NCBI GenBank assembly: GCA_001949185.1
Contig: BDGG01000001.1
Span: forward strand, 3,799,324-3,863,323
Origin: Ramazzottius varieornatus
Lineage: Eukaryota; Tardigrada; Eutardigrada; Parachela; Ramazzottiidae
Length of the DNA stretch: 64,000 bases
Direction of reading: 5' to 3'
Below are positions 44,603 through 56,900 of this stretch, piece after piece; the stretch's first letter is position 1; each line of letters opens with the position of its first letter. The position numbers and the translations under genes are program-made. Under the pieces are notes generated by a model. That model made no database searches. It was given only the letters and a program-made list of their open reading frames with translations, and was not told where the DNA came from.

Positions 44603-45531
44603 CTGAACCGGAAGCACGCAAAGAGGAGGCTACAAAATATTCAAGAATGATTTGCTGGAGGGCAGTTCTCCGACCTCAGGATGATCTTGAATGTTCTTCA
44701 CAAAGCCGTGGCTTAAATCAAAGCCAATAATTCGTATCGCTTGCCAGGAAAGTCATCGTTTGCGGCTTCTTTCAACAAGTTTATCACAAGGTGTCTTTAC
44801 ATGTTGTTGTCACTTTCAAAAGAGTTACACCATGTTATTATCCTTACAGAACACTGCCTGTTGAGCAATTTACAGGCAAGTACCGCTTTAAAATTCCGAA
44901 GACCTCGTCTCTTACGGATCTTGGTCCTCCAAGCACCGTTCCAAAGACCATACGGTGAGCAACCGGAAGCAGACGAAGCCGAGGATCTTCGCCATACCAC
45001 ACGAGGTCCGTACAGGTATCGATTTCCTGCCCAAAATATTCTGCATGTCGTTCGAATTCGTTCCTATCAATATCATTTGCTAGAAAGTGACAGTGAACTG
45101 GGTGGGTTTTTCTCCAGATCGCTACACAGAACTGGTTTCACGGACAATAAGCAGTGCGTATGGTGAAAGATTGTTGTTCAACTTGAACAATGAAGCTGAT
45201 TCATATTTCAAGTACGAAAAAAGAACCCCTCTTGTCAGACTTCTGACCAGTGTGTCTAATATTTAACCGGCTTGATGCAGCACGATCTTGTACGAAACCA
45301 ATCAGACTATGCCTACTAACCTACAGCCGGTAGCGAACAGACAGAAGAACGCTGCCTCTTTTTGCTGATGATTGTCGAGAAATCTCGCGGAAAAACGAGG
45401 TCAGTTATAGAGTCGTTGTCTCATCGTCGTTGTTTCAAGTGTGTTAATAGTTTCCTTTGACGACGAGGTTCTCCGTGTTGTTTATAACCCTTTTCTAACA
45501 ATCCTGGGATTTGGACTACAATTATTCTAAG
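44603..45531. other. Intergenic between divergent CPAP1-like and Spatzle-like genes
   Basis: No coding frame with protein character. It serves as the 5' region for both flanking genes. Confidence 0.4.
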
Positions 45532-47337
45532 ATGAATAAAGTATTATTACACGTTGTTCTGGTGGCTGTACTCGGGGAACTACTCATCTCGGTATGGGCA
45601 GAAGAGCCGGAAGTACGGCACCATTTAGGGAAGAAATGCGTTGTCAAACGGCGGAACTCCACTCGTCCACATGCGCCAAAATCTCATACGAATCCTGTCG
45701 AGCGTAAGCGTGGTTTCTTGGCGGTATCGAGCATACTGAAGCGACTCCGGAATTGTAAAATATACAGATGAGAACTATAGGTCTGTTTTACGGCTTTCAT
45801 TTTAGAAATATTCCTAAGGGAGCCCAAGATCAAAGAAGATACGTCAGACGTCTCAGCAACGGCAGCACCTGGTCAGTCTGGGGTTGTTAGCGGGGCTCCT
45901 GGTCAAGATGTGGTTGTTCGCTCTATTCAGAACCTCAACGAGGACGAGCAGGAAGTCCACAGTACATCGGCACCCTCCACGACGTCCACCGCTGCCGCCA
46001 GCACTTCGGACACGCAAGGTCAGTTCTTCGGAATGGCAAGCGATGACTTCGACTCAGACACTCTTACTGGAAGTGCCACTGTGAAGTCGGCTAGCCAAGC
46101 AAGTACCACAACCACCACCAGACATGCGCCAACTACTAGCTCTACCACGACTACCAAAGCCACTACGACTACCACCGCAGCAACCAGACTTTCTTCCACA
46201 ACAAAGCCCACCCGAAAACCGACAACAGCGTCCACTGTAGCTACTACTGCTACATTAACCGCTCATAAATTGCCCCCTGTCCAGCTGGAAGGCAGTACAA
46301 GGCCTCAACCTTTCAGGGACCATGCCGCTGCACGCGTTACCAAAGCAGCGCAACCGACCACTACGACTACCCCTCTGGCTACCACCCGACCCACAACACA
46401 AGCTCGAACCAGAAGGACGACCACCACGACAACGGAAGCCCCAACAACTGAAGTTACTGCTGCTACAGAAGCAGCTACGGACGACAGGGGAGTTGAAATT
46501 GACGAGAGCGCCACCAAGATGGAAGTGACCACCACGACGACGACGACAACGCCATCTACCATAGTGACCTCAGCTTCGCGAAAACGTCCGACGAAAGCGC
46601 GAACTCAGTCCAAAGCAACGACCACGTCGACCACAGAAGCACCTACGACTGTTACAACAACGGAAGCCTTAACCACTGAGGCATTCCATGATTTAGCTGA
46701 TCAGGATGTTCCTTCGGCGTTGGAAACAGCCGACAAGGAGAAACGGGCGTTTGCCACACGAAGGCCTATTCCGCGGACACCCCGTTCTCTTTCAGAGTCT
46801 TCTCAGTCCAAAAACGTACTTCTCGATGTAGCAGAGGTGGCTGACAAAGATGATACCACCGGGTTGCAGCGAGTCAACGGTCCAGGTACGCCACTGCTGG
46901 ATGGGTCTTACCTCAGCGACCCCTGGATGTGCCGAGTCAACAAAAGTGTGGTCCGTTCTCCTGTCATCATGAAGACCTGCCAAGGTGTCGAGAAGCAAAT
47001 TGTCGACTTGCGCGTGTATAAACTGGCGGGTATTCCAATCGAAGAATGCGTGTAAGTAATTTCTTCTGTCCGCCGAAAGTGATTAGTGAAAGTGAATATG
47101 ATTGATGAGGTATTTTGTAGGACGACTCCCGTGATTCTCGGTGACCGCTGTACTTCACTGAATGGCGGAAGAGCAAGATGCGCCCAGCGATACGTCAGAT
47201 ACGGTCTAATAGCCAAAGATCTTGACAGCGACAAAAAGGCCCATGAATGCTTCAGATTTCCAAGTGCTTGTCTCTGTCAGATAATTTTAGCCAATACTGC
47301 TGACACCTCTGCGGCTGATGACGTCGGTCAGCTCTAG
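45532..47337 (+). CDS. Spatzle-like cystine-knot ligand with mucin-like linker
   Basis: Three exons: 45532..45703, 45806..47051, 47121..47337 (1635 nt, 544 residues). A signal peptide (MNKVLLHVVLVAVLGELLIS) is followed by an acidic pro-region. About 200 residues (roughly 150-350) are dominated by Thr in TTT and TTTT runs with Pro and Ala, likely heavily O-glycosylated. A KEKR dibasic site near residue 368 could be cut by a furin-type protease. The C-terminal domain from about residue 433 has eight Cys in neurotrophin/Spatzle order, with VRYGLIAKDL and the ending FRFPSACLCQ close to the Spatzle consensus. Spatzle proteins are processed extracellular ligands of Toll receptors, in immunity and development. 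Family assignment is by motif. Trunk-like proteins are an alternative. Confidence 0.72.
46080..46680 (+). repeat. ACC/ACT/ACG-codon-rich coding region (poly-Thr mucin tract)
   Basis: Imperfect trinucleotide repetition encodes Thr-rich sequence inside the Spatzle-like gene. Synonymous Thr codons vary, which suggests selection for Thr and not a recent microsatellite expansion. Confidence 0.75.
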
Positions 47338-49757
47338 ATCTTGACGAACTTAACCTTCTTCCTACAGTCTTCAAGTGCCGTTCCAGCTCTCTCCGGTCGA
47401 TATCTTCTGGATGAAATGAAAACAATCGTGATTCTTAGGCATATGGGTCCCTCGTGCGCGCCGGTTTTGCTGAGCTCGCGAAAACCTCAATGGTAATTTG
47501 GTTTTCCGGTATCGACTTGCAAATCACATGCTAAATCCCTATCAAAGTCCTCCTTGCATGCATAATCGTGATCTCGTATTGTCGAACAGTTAAGTCCTTT
47601 TGTGCGTCAGTCTTTGCTCGTCTTTCTGCACCAACTGAACCGGAGAGATGTGTTGTACTTTATGGTTTTCCGCGACGTTTCACTTCCGTTGGACCCATCG
47701 TTAGACCGCCGGTGTTCAAACTTTAAAGTCGATATCGAATAGTTCGACATATACCGGTAAAAGCGTAAAAGGTTTGGCGTGGGTTTCAGTTTACTATGAA
47801 ATGCACACAGAATAGACTTTAAAGTAAAGCAAGGAGAGGTGCAAGTAAAAGAGCTCTAGGCAAAGCAAATAGACAATGAAGTCTTTTGTCAATAAAGTTA
47901 TTTCTTACCTGCCGGTTCTGCAGCTAGTGATAACACGAGAAATTTCCTCGGGTTTCCGTATACCGGCATCAGCTGCCAAGCGTACCCGGACTGTACGATC
48001 TGCCAACCGCAAAACGTAAAATTCTACTCACCGCTCTGACAAGTGACTCGGCAAAGGAACCACACTACCTTTTATGTCTTTACAGTTTCGCTCTCGAATA
48101 GACCCGAACAGCTCTTAACGACATCTTTACATCCACTTGGCCACTTTTATACCGAAAACATATCACGGATTTACGCCTTCTGATAGAATAGAGTTTCATC
48201 ACGCCGAGTAACAGGTAATTCGAGTTCCGCGATTCTGACCCGGCTTCACCCTGATTCAACCAACAGCCTCTCGACGTTGGGAAATCGGTCTTGCTGTTCG
48301 CCCTACCCATCAAAAGTGCATTCGTCTGCAGCTTTCCTTCAAATTTGAGCGATTCCAGTATCACGTCCTCATGTGATTGTGGTATGTGCAACGTCGGAAA
48401 GAAGATTGCCGTTAATCATTCTTTTGTATTGTTAGAAGATAGTATTGTTGACCATTGATACTTCGATCTCGCTTACCCGGAATTACAATTATTGGTCCTG
48501 CTATCAGGTAAACGGGCACGGTGAGATAGTGGGTTCCCATAATCCTGTTCATTTGCTCATTTCGAAAAAGTCAACATTGGAACACCCCGTCGATTCGTCG
48601 CTTGTTTTCTGGCCTTTCTGCGCTGGCAGAATTCTTATATCACACGACCGGAAGTCTTTTCCTTACCTAGGAACCAAAGCCATTCATCCGACCGGATACG
48701 TTTTACACGTCGTCCGGCGACAGACCCAAAGGTAAGCATCACAGCGCGCAGCTGCGCTTCGTAACTCGCAAAGTCTCAAATCGTAATCGTCATGGATATA
48801 AAACTTTATGATTCCATAAATTTTGATCGACCGATATTAGAAAACTTCTTTGATTCACCAAAATTATCAACTTAATTTACTGGGAAGTCCGGAACAAGTA
48901 AACCGCGCTTCTCTTCCGGTGGCGCCAAGCCAGCCAGCCCGTCATGGCGGACCATCATATCAACAGCGGCAAAACAGCCGGCTAGTCCGCCGAAACAAAG
49001 AGGGCGCCTCATCAATGTGCTGGAGGCCTTCAAGGTCTCCAATTTGCACGTGCTGCATTCAGCTTGCACGTGCGGATCTCCTTCCATACGAAGATGGATT
49101 CATTGTTTCATAATCACTACCTGTCAAGCATCCTGATCGATTCCCGGTTCAGGCTGTTCTCAAGCAACGATTAGGTGTTCTTTGGGGAAGAAGGCCAAGT
49201 AGGAACGCAGGACGGAGGCTGTACTATGTTTAGCACACAGACGCCCGATCGGTCGTACGTTTGCTTTTTTTGAATTTTTAATTTCATTTCCTGGTTCACC
49301 GAAAATTGTTTTGATATTGTTCGAATGTTCCTACTTGACAAGCAAACGAGCCATAGAAAAGCTATGAACGTGAAGCGGCAGCGATTATATCATTCATTGA
49401 TATGCAGACGTCTTTGACATTGTATGCATGCATGCAAGTGAGCACGTCTGACCGTGGTGAGCGCAAAGTATTGGTCTCTATGACGCAGCTTACGCATTGC
49501 CACCGAATTCACCAGTAAACCCTTTCTGTCGTTTGGCTCGTTTCTACCGGCTACTGTGCGCTGGACTGTTGTAACATCTGGGGAACGGGCGCTTGTAACC
49601 ATACAAAATATCTATCTTGGAAGCGGAATATTCATTTTTATGTTATTTGGAATACGCGATTTCCTCTGGATGATCTGGATATTGGATGGTTGCAGGTTGG
49701 ACAGCGGGGTTACTTTCCAAGTGGATGGACAGGGTCTGAACGTCCATTTGCAGCGAC
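47338..49757. other. Intergenic, 2.4 kb
   Basis: No supported gene on either strand. Open frames near 48080-48391 (minus) and 48445-48735 (plus) lack domain character and flanking splice signals in phase. Just before the desaturase ATG there is a TTTGCAG acceptor-like site (ending about 49752), so an untranslated first exon may lie in this stretch. Confidence 0.45.
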
Positions 49758-52060
49758 ATGGACATCGTGCTGGATTACTGTGACGAGCACTGGTTGACTC
49801 CCTACGTTTATCCCACTTCCCTTCCTCCTGGGAACGTTTTCAGGCAGCTACTTTCCCTCAGTGTGATCGTCGTCAGCGGCGGATATACCCTCTACTTCCT
49901 AACTGCCGCCCTCAATTATTATTTCATATTTGACCATCGGCTCAAGCTGCATCCGCAGTATCTGAAGGTACGCCGTGTCTGCTGTATGCAAATAATATGC
50001 AGCTTTTTGCTTTGTTATCCCCTCGGGTGGAAAGAAGAAAAAAAAGAAGGCGAATGATTAGCAAGTTGATCGATAATTCTATTCTATACGCTTTACCACC
50101 TGTTTGACTGTCTTTACCTGTCAATATGCCGTGATTTGTAAGAATGCAAGCTTACGGGCAGTTACGTTCTTCCTTGTGATTGCATGTGAACCTCAAAGTC
50201 CATCCTTCGGCGAAGACGTCCATTAGTCAAAGTCAGTCACCCGATTCCTGTCTAGTTTTTGCCGCACGTTGAACGTATCGTGAGAAGCTTCGATGGACTT
50301 TCGAATCTGGACCGCGGCCATTACAGTCCGCTCACTCGAGATCCGTACACTGCCTTGCGAACTCATTTTGAGGCCCGCTATACACACACCACACAGCATG
50401 CCAAGCTTGACGCCAAATTACATAACACATGCTCTACACCGTACTTTAACTGGCGTGATCAAGTAATCAAGTCGCTTGTGTCCGGCTGTGGGGCCATGGC
50501 GAGCAGCCTCGTTGCAGGATTTTCCCATTTCGAAATCAGAAAAAAGTGTACGGATCTTGAGCGAGTGGACTGTACAGTTGACTTGTTATAAATTATGATG
50601 AGTCATCGAAAAAAAAGCCATCAAAGGCGCGCTCAGCCAATATATTAGCGATCCCTCATTGATTTGTATTTATATATTGCAGAATCAAGTACAGATGGAG
50701 ATCGAATGTTCCCTCAAATCGATACCATACATGTCTCTTCTTTCGACGGTCATGTTCCTGTTGGAAGTTCGTGGGCATGGCAAGCTGTTCGACCATTTCA
50801 GCGAGACGTCGTTAGGTAAGAGGAACTCGCATGTGCTGCCCGAGCATGAGCTCGACCTCTGGCCTCCCCATCTGTGCCACCGGTTCTGTTTTACCATACT
50901 TGTTCGGAAATCTAAGCCTAGATTACTCCGGAAGTAAACATGCCAAGCTAAAAATATGAAATTTTGTGTACAAAAGCAACATCTAAGTATATGAGTTAAC
51001 TTTCAAAATTTCGCACGCTGTGAAACTGACCACGCCCTGTTTTTTACAGGATATTGGAGCGTACCAGTCTACAGTGCATCCTTCATCGTCTTCACGGACT
51101 CGCTGATATACTGGATACATCGGGCATTACATTCCAAGTACCTGTATAAACGATTGCACAAGACACATCATAAATGGAAGATACCGACACCGTTCGCCAG
51201 CCATGCCTTTAACCCTATCGACGGGTTTCTGCAGTCTTCGCCGTACCACATTTACGTCTTTCTCTTCCCCATGCACAAATGGACCTACCTAGGTTTGTTT
51301 GTCTTCGTCAATGTTTGGACAGTGTCCATCCATGATGGCAATTACCAGGTTCCTGAAAGGCTGAAACAAATCATCAACGGTGCGGCACATCATATGGACC
51401 ATCACGTCTATTATAACTACAACTATGGGCAGTTTTTCACACTGTGGGATCGCCTCGGAAAGTACGTGCTGCCACCTACCCCAGTACTTTCAGCGCGTAA
51501 AAAACATTCCTCTTTTTCCAAGTTTATTTCCTTTTTGCAAGAAACGCTGAGACGACTAGGGCGACGCACCGTAATTTAGACATAAAACTTTGCGCACTAC
51601 TAGCGTAGACAACTACTGAATGTCTAACTCCAATTGAAAATAAAAAGCTAGTTTGAGCAAGAGTGCGAAATCAGTGTGAAAAGTGATTTGAGATCTTTGC
51701 TCTTTTGATAGGTCGTACCGCAACCCTAGCTCATTCGAAGGAGACGGGCCTCTGCAACAAGTGGAGAAGCGTCAAGAGCTCCAGAGACGCCTATCCCTAT
51801 CGGCTGCCGGTGACATTGCAGAGTCCACAGTTCTTACGGACTCGCCGCCCAGGACGCCCGACGAACCCGAGCGAGAAGTTGAGCTCATACGAGAGACTGT
51901 TATCATAAAGGAGACTATCACGCAGGAAGCAATTCAGGCGACAAGAGAAGTCAACTACGGGTTTAGCAAAGGCCACGTGCGGACGAGGTCTCTTACGCAG
52001 CAATGCGAAGACTTCTTTGCGGAAGCGTTTGCGCAAAACTGTCTGAAGAAGATTGACTAA
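49758..52060 (+). CDS. Sterol C5-desaturase / lathosterol oxidase family protein
   Basis: Four exons: 49758..49967, 50683..50815, 51050..51461, 51712..52060 (1104 nt, 367 residues). A multi-pass ER membrane protein of the fatty acid hydroxylase superfamily. The di-iron His clusters are present: HRALH, HKTHH and HMDHH, followed by [14 protein letters not shown]. After the last junction the sequence reads [14 protein letters not shown], close to the segment after the catalytic core of animal SC5D (NPSSFEGKGPL). This favours lathosterol oxidase over other superfamily members. That enzyme introduces the C5 double bond late in cholesterol synthesis. The C-terminal ~100 residues are hydrophilic and unusual in length. 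Confidence 0.85.
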
Positions 52061-52345
52061 AGTGTTCCTTTTGAGCTGGTTGACGGTTCTTGAGTTCTAC
52101 GAGCGATTAGCTCACCTTCCTTCCTTCTGTTTGTTTGTTACCTTTTACAAAGTGGCAAAATGCCGTTACTTCAGTTTAGATAAAGATTCTTATATTCGAT
52201 CACAATAGTCCACCTTTCGTTAATTTGCATTTTACCACAGTTTTGTACGAAATCTTCCTTATCGACAAAAGCTCTACCTTCTTCAAGCCTGCAAAGTTTT
52301 ATTCGAAAAGCTATGCTATTCGTGAGAGAGATAAAGAAAATTGAA

Positions 52346-53521
52346 TCAAAGAAACGAACCACAGCTCTTCAACGAGAGTAACTGTTTCTTCAGTTCAGAC
52401 TGAAAGTTCTCCGTGCAAAAGGGTTCCTTCGTACAGTCACCAGTCCCGTTCAGAATATCCGGATACTTTTCCGCAATAAGTTGCAATGCGGCTTTCCGTA
52501 AACCAGTGTGTGCTCCATAGTCGTTCGCAATTTTGAAACACCTCAACTCTCCTTCGACCTCCACATTCCTCAGTAAATAATCCGCCGCTTCGTCTATCAA
52601 GCCCGTAACATTGAACATATGCGCCAGTTTGAGTACCTCCACTCCATATCCCATCACCGTTCCTTCATGTAGTATCCCATTGTAACAATAGACCACGAAG
52701 GCCGTGACAGCCGGCGTATGGAACTGTTTGAGCAAGATGTCCGTAGACTCTCCCATATGGTCGATGGCTTCCTTCAAGACATTCGACATTTCTCGCATGA
52801 AAGCTTTGTGCGCAGGCACCCGTTCGTCTTGCGCGGTCACGAAGAATAGGTCGTTAAGGAAGAGCATATCGGGGATAAAGTGCGGTAACGAAGGCGGGTA
52901 CATCTGTCTCCGATTCCCAAACTCCTTCTCACCAAAAGTATCAAAGGCAACGGTCAAAGTCAGACGTAGAGCTCCATGAACGTAGCATCTATCAGTGAAC
53001 AGGGCGGTCAAGTTATCTGGATACTGCCAGCAGTAATAAATAAAGTTCGGGCTGGCTTGGCGAATCGTGGCGGAAGTATCCTCTGTGTCGGCCGGCCCTG
53101 CTGCATTGAACTGTTCGTCTGTGCTGAAGATACTGTGGCCGGCTCGAACCCGAAAGCCCACAGCGTCTTCTGGACAATGGGTCAGAATTAATTGTCCTTC
53201 TACGAAACGCTCCTCCGCTTTACGCTGACGAGGATCTCCGAGGACCAAGACGAGTATCCATCGGGTTCGCTTGGGTCCTTCGAACTCGGGACTACGGATC
53301 TCTGAGTGACGCATAGATAACAGCGCAAAATTGTCGATCGTCCATTTCAGTGTAGACGATACATCGAGATGGATACTATCGGTCACGAAGGTCTCACGAA
53401 GAACCATCTCGGTGTTGTCCTTAGCCATACTATCCGAAGCCATGCTCGCATTACTGGCCACACTGCTATTGACACAAACACTGTTATCCATGTTTCGGAT
53501 GGTGCTCCGACCAAAGGGCAA
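52346..53521 (-). CDS. MATH-BTB domain protein (SPOP-like), intronless
   Basis: A single open frame of 391 residues. A MATH domain occupies about residues 50-195 (LKWTIDNFALL near its start). It is followed by a BTB/POZ domain from about 225 (DLFFVTAQDERVPAHKAFM) and a BACK-like helical tail (AHMFNVTGLIDEAADYLL). SPOP-type proteins are substrate adaptors for Cullin-3 ubiquitin ligases, with MATH binding the substrate and BTB binding Cul3. Absence of introns among multi-exon neighbours suggests a retrocopy origin or a family that expanded intronless, as MATH-BTB genes often do. The upstream in-frame ATG at 53521 gives the longest product; the ATG at 53491 (MDNSVCVN) is an alternative start. 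Confidence 0.9.
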   Translation of the reverse strand: MPFGRSTIRNMDNSVCVNSSVASNASMASDSMAKDNTEMVLRETFVTDSIHLDVSSTLKWTIDNFALLSMRHSEIRSPEFEGPKRTRWILVLVLGDPRQRKAEERFVEGQLILTHCPEDAVGFRVRAGHSIFSTDEQFNAAGPADTEDTSATIRQASPNFIYYCWQYPDNLTALFTDRCYVHGALRLTLTVAFDTFGEKEFGNRRQMYPPSLPHFIPDMLFLNDLFFVTAQDERVPAHKAFMREMSNVLKEAIDHMGESTDILLKQFHTPAVTAFVVYCYNGILHEGTVMGYGVEVLKLAHMFNVTGLIDEAADYLLRNVEVEGELRCFKIANDYGAHTGLRKAALQLIAEKYPDILNGTGDCTKEPFCTENFQSELKKQLLSLKSCGSFL

Positions 53522-53904
53522 AGTTCAGAACATCCTTCTAATTAGAATTTGGGAGCGAAGGAGTCTGCAGAATCGTTCTAATCGTCACCACGCCAACTAA
53601 ATGCGGCGTAGCTCTCGTCCAAACACACTGAAACAGGAAACTCGCGCGGAGTTTTTTGTACGTACGGAAATCTTGATCGTTTGCTCTCTACAAGAACAAA
53701 ACTAGAGAGAAGTTCCCAGATGAACCATGACTTGAAAACAGAAGAATTTTAAGAAAAAGTCCCGATCGGGGTAACAAACTACAGTACGTGAACGGAAGGT
53801 AGTACTGTAAAAAGGTTTCTGTCGCAGAAAATCACAAATGTGGAGAAATACATCGAGTCAACAAACCTAGTTTGACCATCTCGGCCTACATAGGCTGCGC
53901 AGTA
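53522..53904. other. Short intergenic between MATH-BTB and TRRAP
   Basis: 383 bp between two minus-strand genes. It must include the TRRAP 3'UTR and the MATH-BTB promoter. No other feature was recognised. Confidence 0.4.
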
Positions 53905-56900
53905 CTAAAGCCAAGGATGCCAAGATGGGTCCATGCGACAAAGATTATCCGGACTCTTCGCTTGGTGAATTAGTTTCATTATGGCGCTATCGTGACCGCT
54001 GAACTGGGACACTTCGTTCAGGTCATGCAAAATCTTCTTCACGCCTTTGGCTACCAAAGCTTGTAGGTTCGGGTCGCTAAAGGACGTTGGCAGGTTTGCC
54101 TGCTTTGACGTTCCAGGTTCAGAGTCTTTTATACTGGCTTCGCTGAAGGCGATGCTGCCGGACATCTCTTTGCGGAAGACCATCCAGTATGTCAGCTCGT
54201 CAAAGAAGATTGCTTTCAAGAACGCCTACAAAATTTAAAAACATTGCTCAGTTACACAGGAGTCTGGCTATCGATAAGCGGAAACCCTGCAGTCAAAGTA
54301 CCAATGTTTTCCTGCACCTGCATACACCATTTCATGCATAAACCAATACATTGCAGGTATGCAAGTACGTGCTAAAGGGATATATTTCGTCTCTTCAATC
54401 CAGAAATCAGTTTACCTTGAATTTCTCTTCGTTCTGTTTGAGTGCCCGTGCAGCAGCGACCATGGAGTGATGGAATGGTCCATGAATGCCATAGGGTGTG
54501 AAGAGCTCGGTAAGGTTACCCGTGAGACGGAAGGGTACCGGACGACGTCCTCCGTTCTCAGTTGAGAGCTCACCGTTACTGTCCAGGTCGAACGTGTACG
54601 AGTAGATGCCCTCAACACCCGTTTCCGTGTAGACGTACATCATGTCGGGTGTCGTCTTCGTCAGCCGGAGGAGGTACTCTGCCAGGCACAATATCGCGTG
54701 CGACCGTATCATCTGCAAGCACAAAGAGCACGATGATGATCACGATGCCAAATACAAAACGGTAAAGTCACTACCGTTCTTCGAAACAGGAAGTATTCGT
54801 CACACGACGGATACAACTTTATGAAGTGGTCCTTCAAGACGCGGAGAGGAACCATCTGCGCCTGGATCTCCTTCAGCGAGTCGCGTAAGGTGGCCTGTGG
54901 TGCGATGGCAGCGGGAGCTTTGTGCGCGTTCTGATAACAGAAAGGACGACAAATGACATCATAGAGCTCAACGGTTATGGAAGAAGAATCGTACCGCGAC
55001 CAGTTTCTCGTAAAATTTCATGATGGGTGTATCGGTGTCGATATTCTTCTTGTCCGTATACTTCTTGTAGATGTCGAAGAGGCAGATGGAGGTTTGGCTG
55101 TCTTCCATCAAGCGAACCGCTGGAGCGACCGGCGTGATCCTCGGTACGTAGTACTTCAAGGCACGACGGCTGGCTTCCGGGAAGTCATCCAAGATGGGAT
55201 TCATAGCCATGAACATCTGCAGTATCCTCTCCTCCTTCCTGCCTTGAAGGTTGTTGGAATTGTCGGCCACGATCAGGTACGGGACGATCTCGCCGACGTT
55301 GTTCACAAAGTACAGTCGATGACAGACGAGGTTGTGCTTAAAGACCACGTCCATACGAGGAAGAATCTGAACCACTTTGACCACGTGGTAGTTCCGCTGC
55401 ATACTGTAGTCACCTGTGATACACAAGCCTCTTGGTTGGATAGTCTACAAGTGACTCAGTATTTTCAGCCACAAGACGGACTGTCGATAATACGTGGAAA
55501 GAAAATCACATATCTTCAGAATTAAAGTGAAACAGGGAATACCTGGCAGTTCCATGTCAGCAGTCAGGTTCGTGAAGTTAATCAACGGACGGTAGTTCAC
55601 ATCCAGGTACGAGTGGGTCGTGTGCGATCGAATCTGCTTCTCCAGGGACCGAATCCACTTCTTCAGCTTGCTAATCATCGTCTGGACCAACTTGTTTGAA
55701 TCCAAACTCATGTCAAACTCCTTACAGAAATCTTTCTTCAGCTTCATGTAATCCGCACTTGACTAAGGGGACAAAATATTTATCTCATTTATCGACACTG
55801 TTGAATGACGAAGAAGACTTGCCAGCAAGTTCTGCGCTCGTTTCGTGATAGCTTCCGAGGCCACATCGCCTAAAACTTTACTAGCCGACGACGCTCCACT
55901 TCCGGGTTCTTGGTACACCCCAGTACCGAAGCTCCTGACGATGGTGGTCATGTACTGCAGCATGCTGGGTGTCATCTTGGCGTGCATGACTTGCTCCTTG
56001 TTGTCGAAGGCTAAGGCGTAGCATCTCTTCAGTGCTTGGATCAAGTGCGCGTGGAGCTCTTCGTACCACCTTTCCGGTGCCATCGAGATGTTGAAGATCT
56101 GGTTGGCAAAGTTCTCCAGAGCGTTGCAGACCGTCGGCTGCGTGTCGGATATGGCCTTCATCACCCTCACGCAGTTGTTGATGAAGGGTGTAGCCCGAAT
56201 GGTGCTGCCATCTCCTTCGCCGTGCGATTCGGGTTCTACAGCAGTGGGCGCCACTGACGGAGCTAAAATAATCAACAACATCGTCACCAACATGCATACA
56301 ACAGCATCACCCACCCCTGCACAACTTAACGTATGCAGGTGCCTGATGTACGACCGATTCATCTGCTGTCAGTGAAGAGACCAAATATTCGTGCACCTGC
56401 ATACCGGTAACTACCGGCCGGAGCATAGCCGAGTTGTATGCAGCTGCCTGAAAGATCGGCCATTTTGTTCGCCGCGGTGCATAACTATGACCTACCGTTG
56501 ACGGTGTCTTTTCCTTGGCGTCGTCTCTTGTTCGCGGGGGTCTTGGCTTCGTGGGCGAGACCGACGACTGCAGCACCCATCGGAGACTTCAGGTCGCGGC
56601 TAGTGTGGACGGCTTTCATCTGGTAGTAGTACGTGCGGACGTGGAGGAAGACTGGCTGTGGGTTCTGCTTGGCTACATGGATCAGCATAGTGCAAGCGGC
56701 TTCGGCGGTCTCTTCTCGCATCATTAGGTGGATAAGTTGGGGTATCCAGAAGACCAACACCGAGTTGGGTATAACTGCAAAACAACAACTTAGGCTTCAG
56801 ATTTTGTTTTCAGTGAAAGAACATCACTTGGAAAATGCTTACTGAATGTGCACTGGACTGCTTCTTCGATACCGGCCGAAATCGTCCTGGTGGAATCATC

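Noticed and set aside
48080-48391. 103-residue minus-strand open frame in the 47-49 kb gap
   Set aside because: No signal peptide, domain or repeat similarity. Composition looks random.
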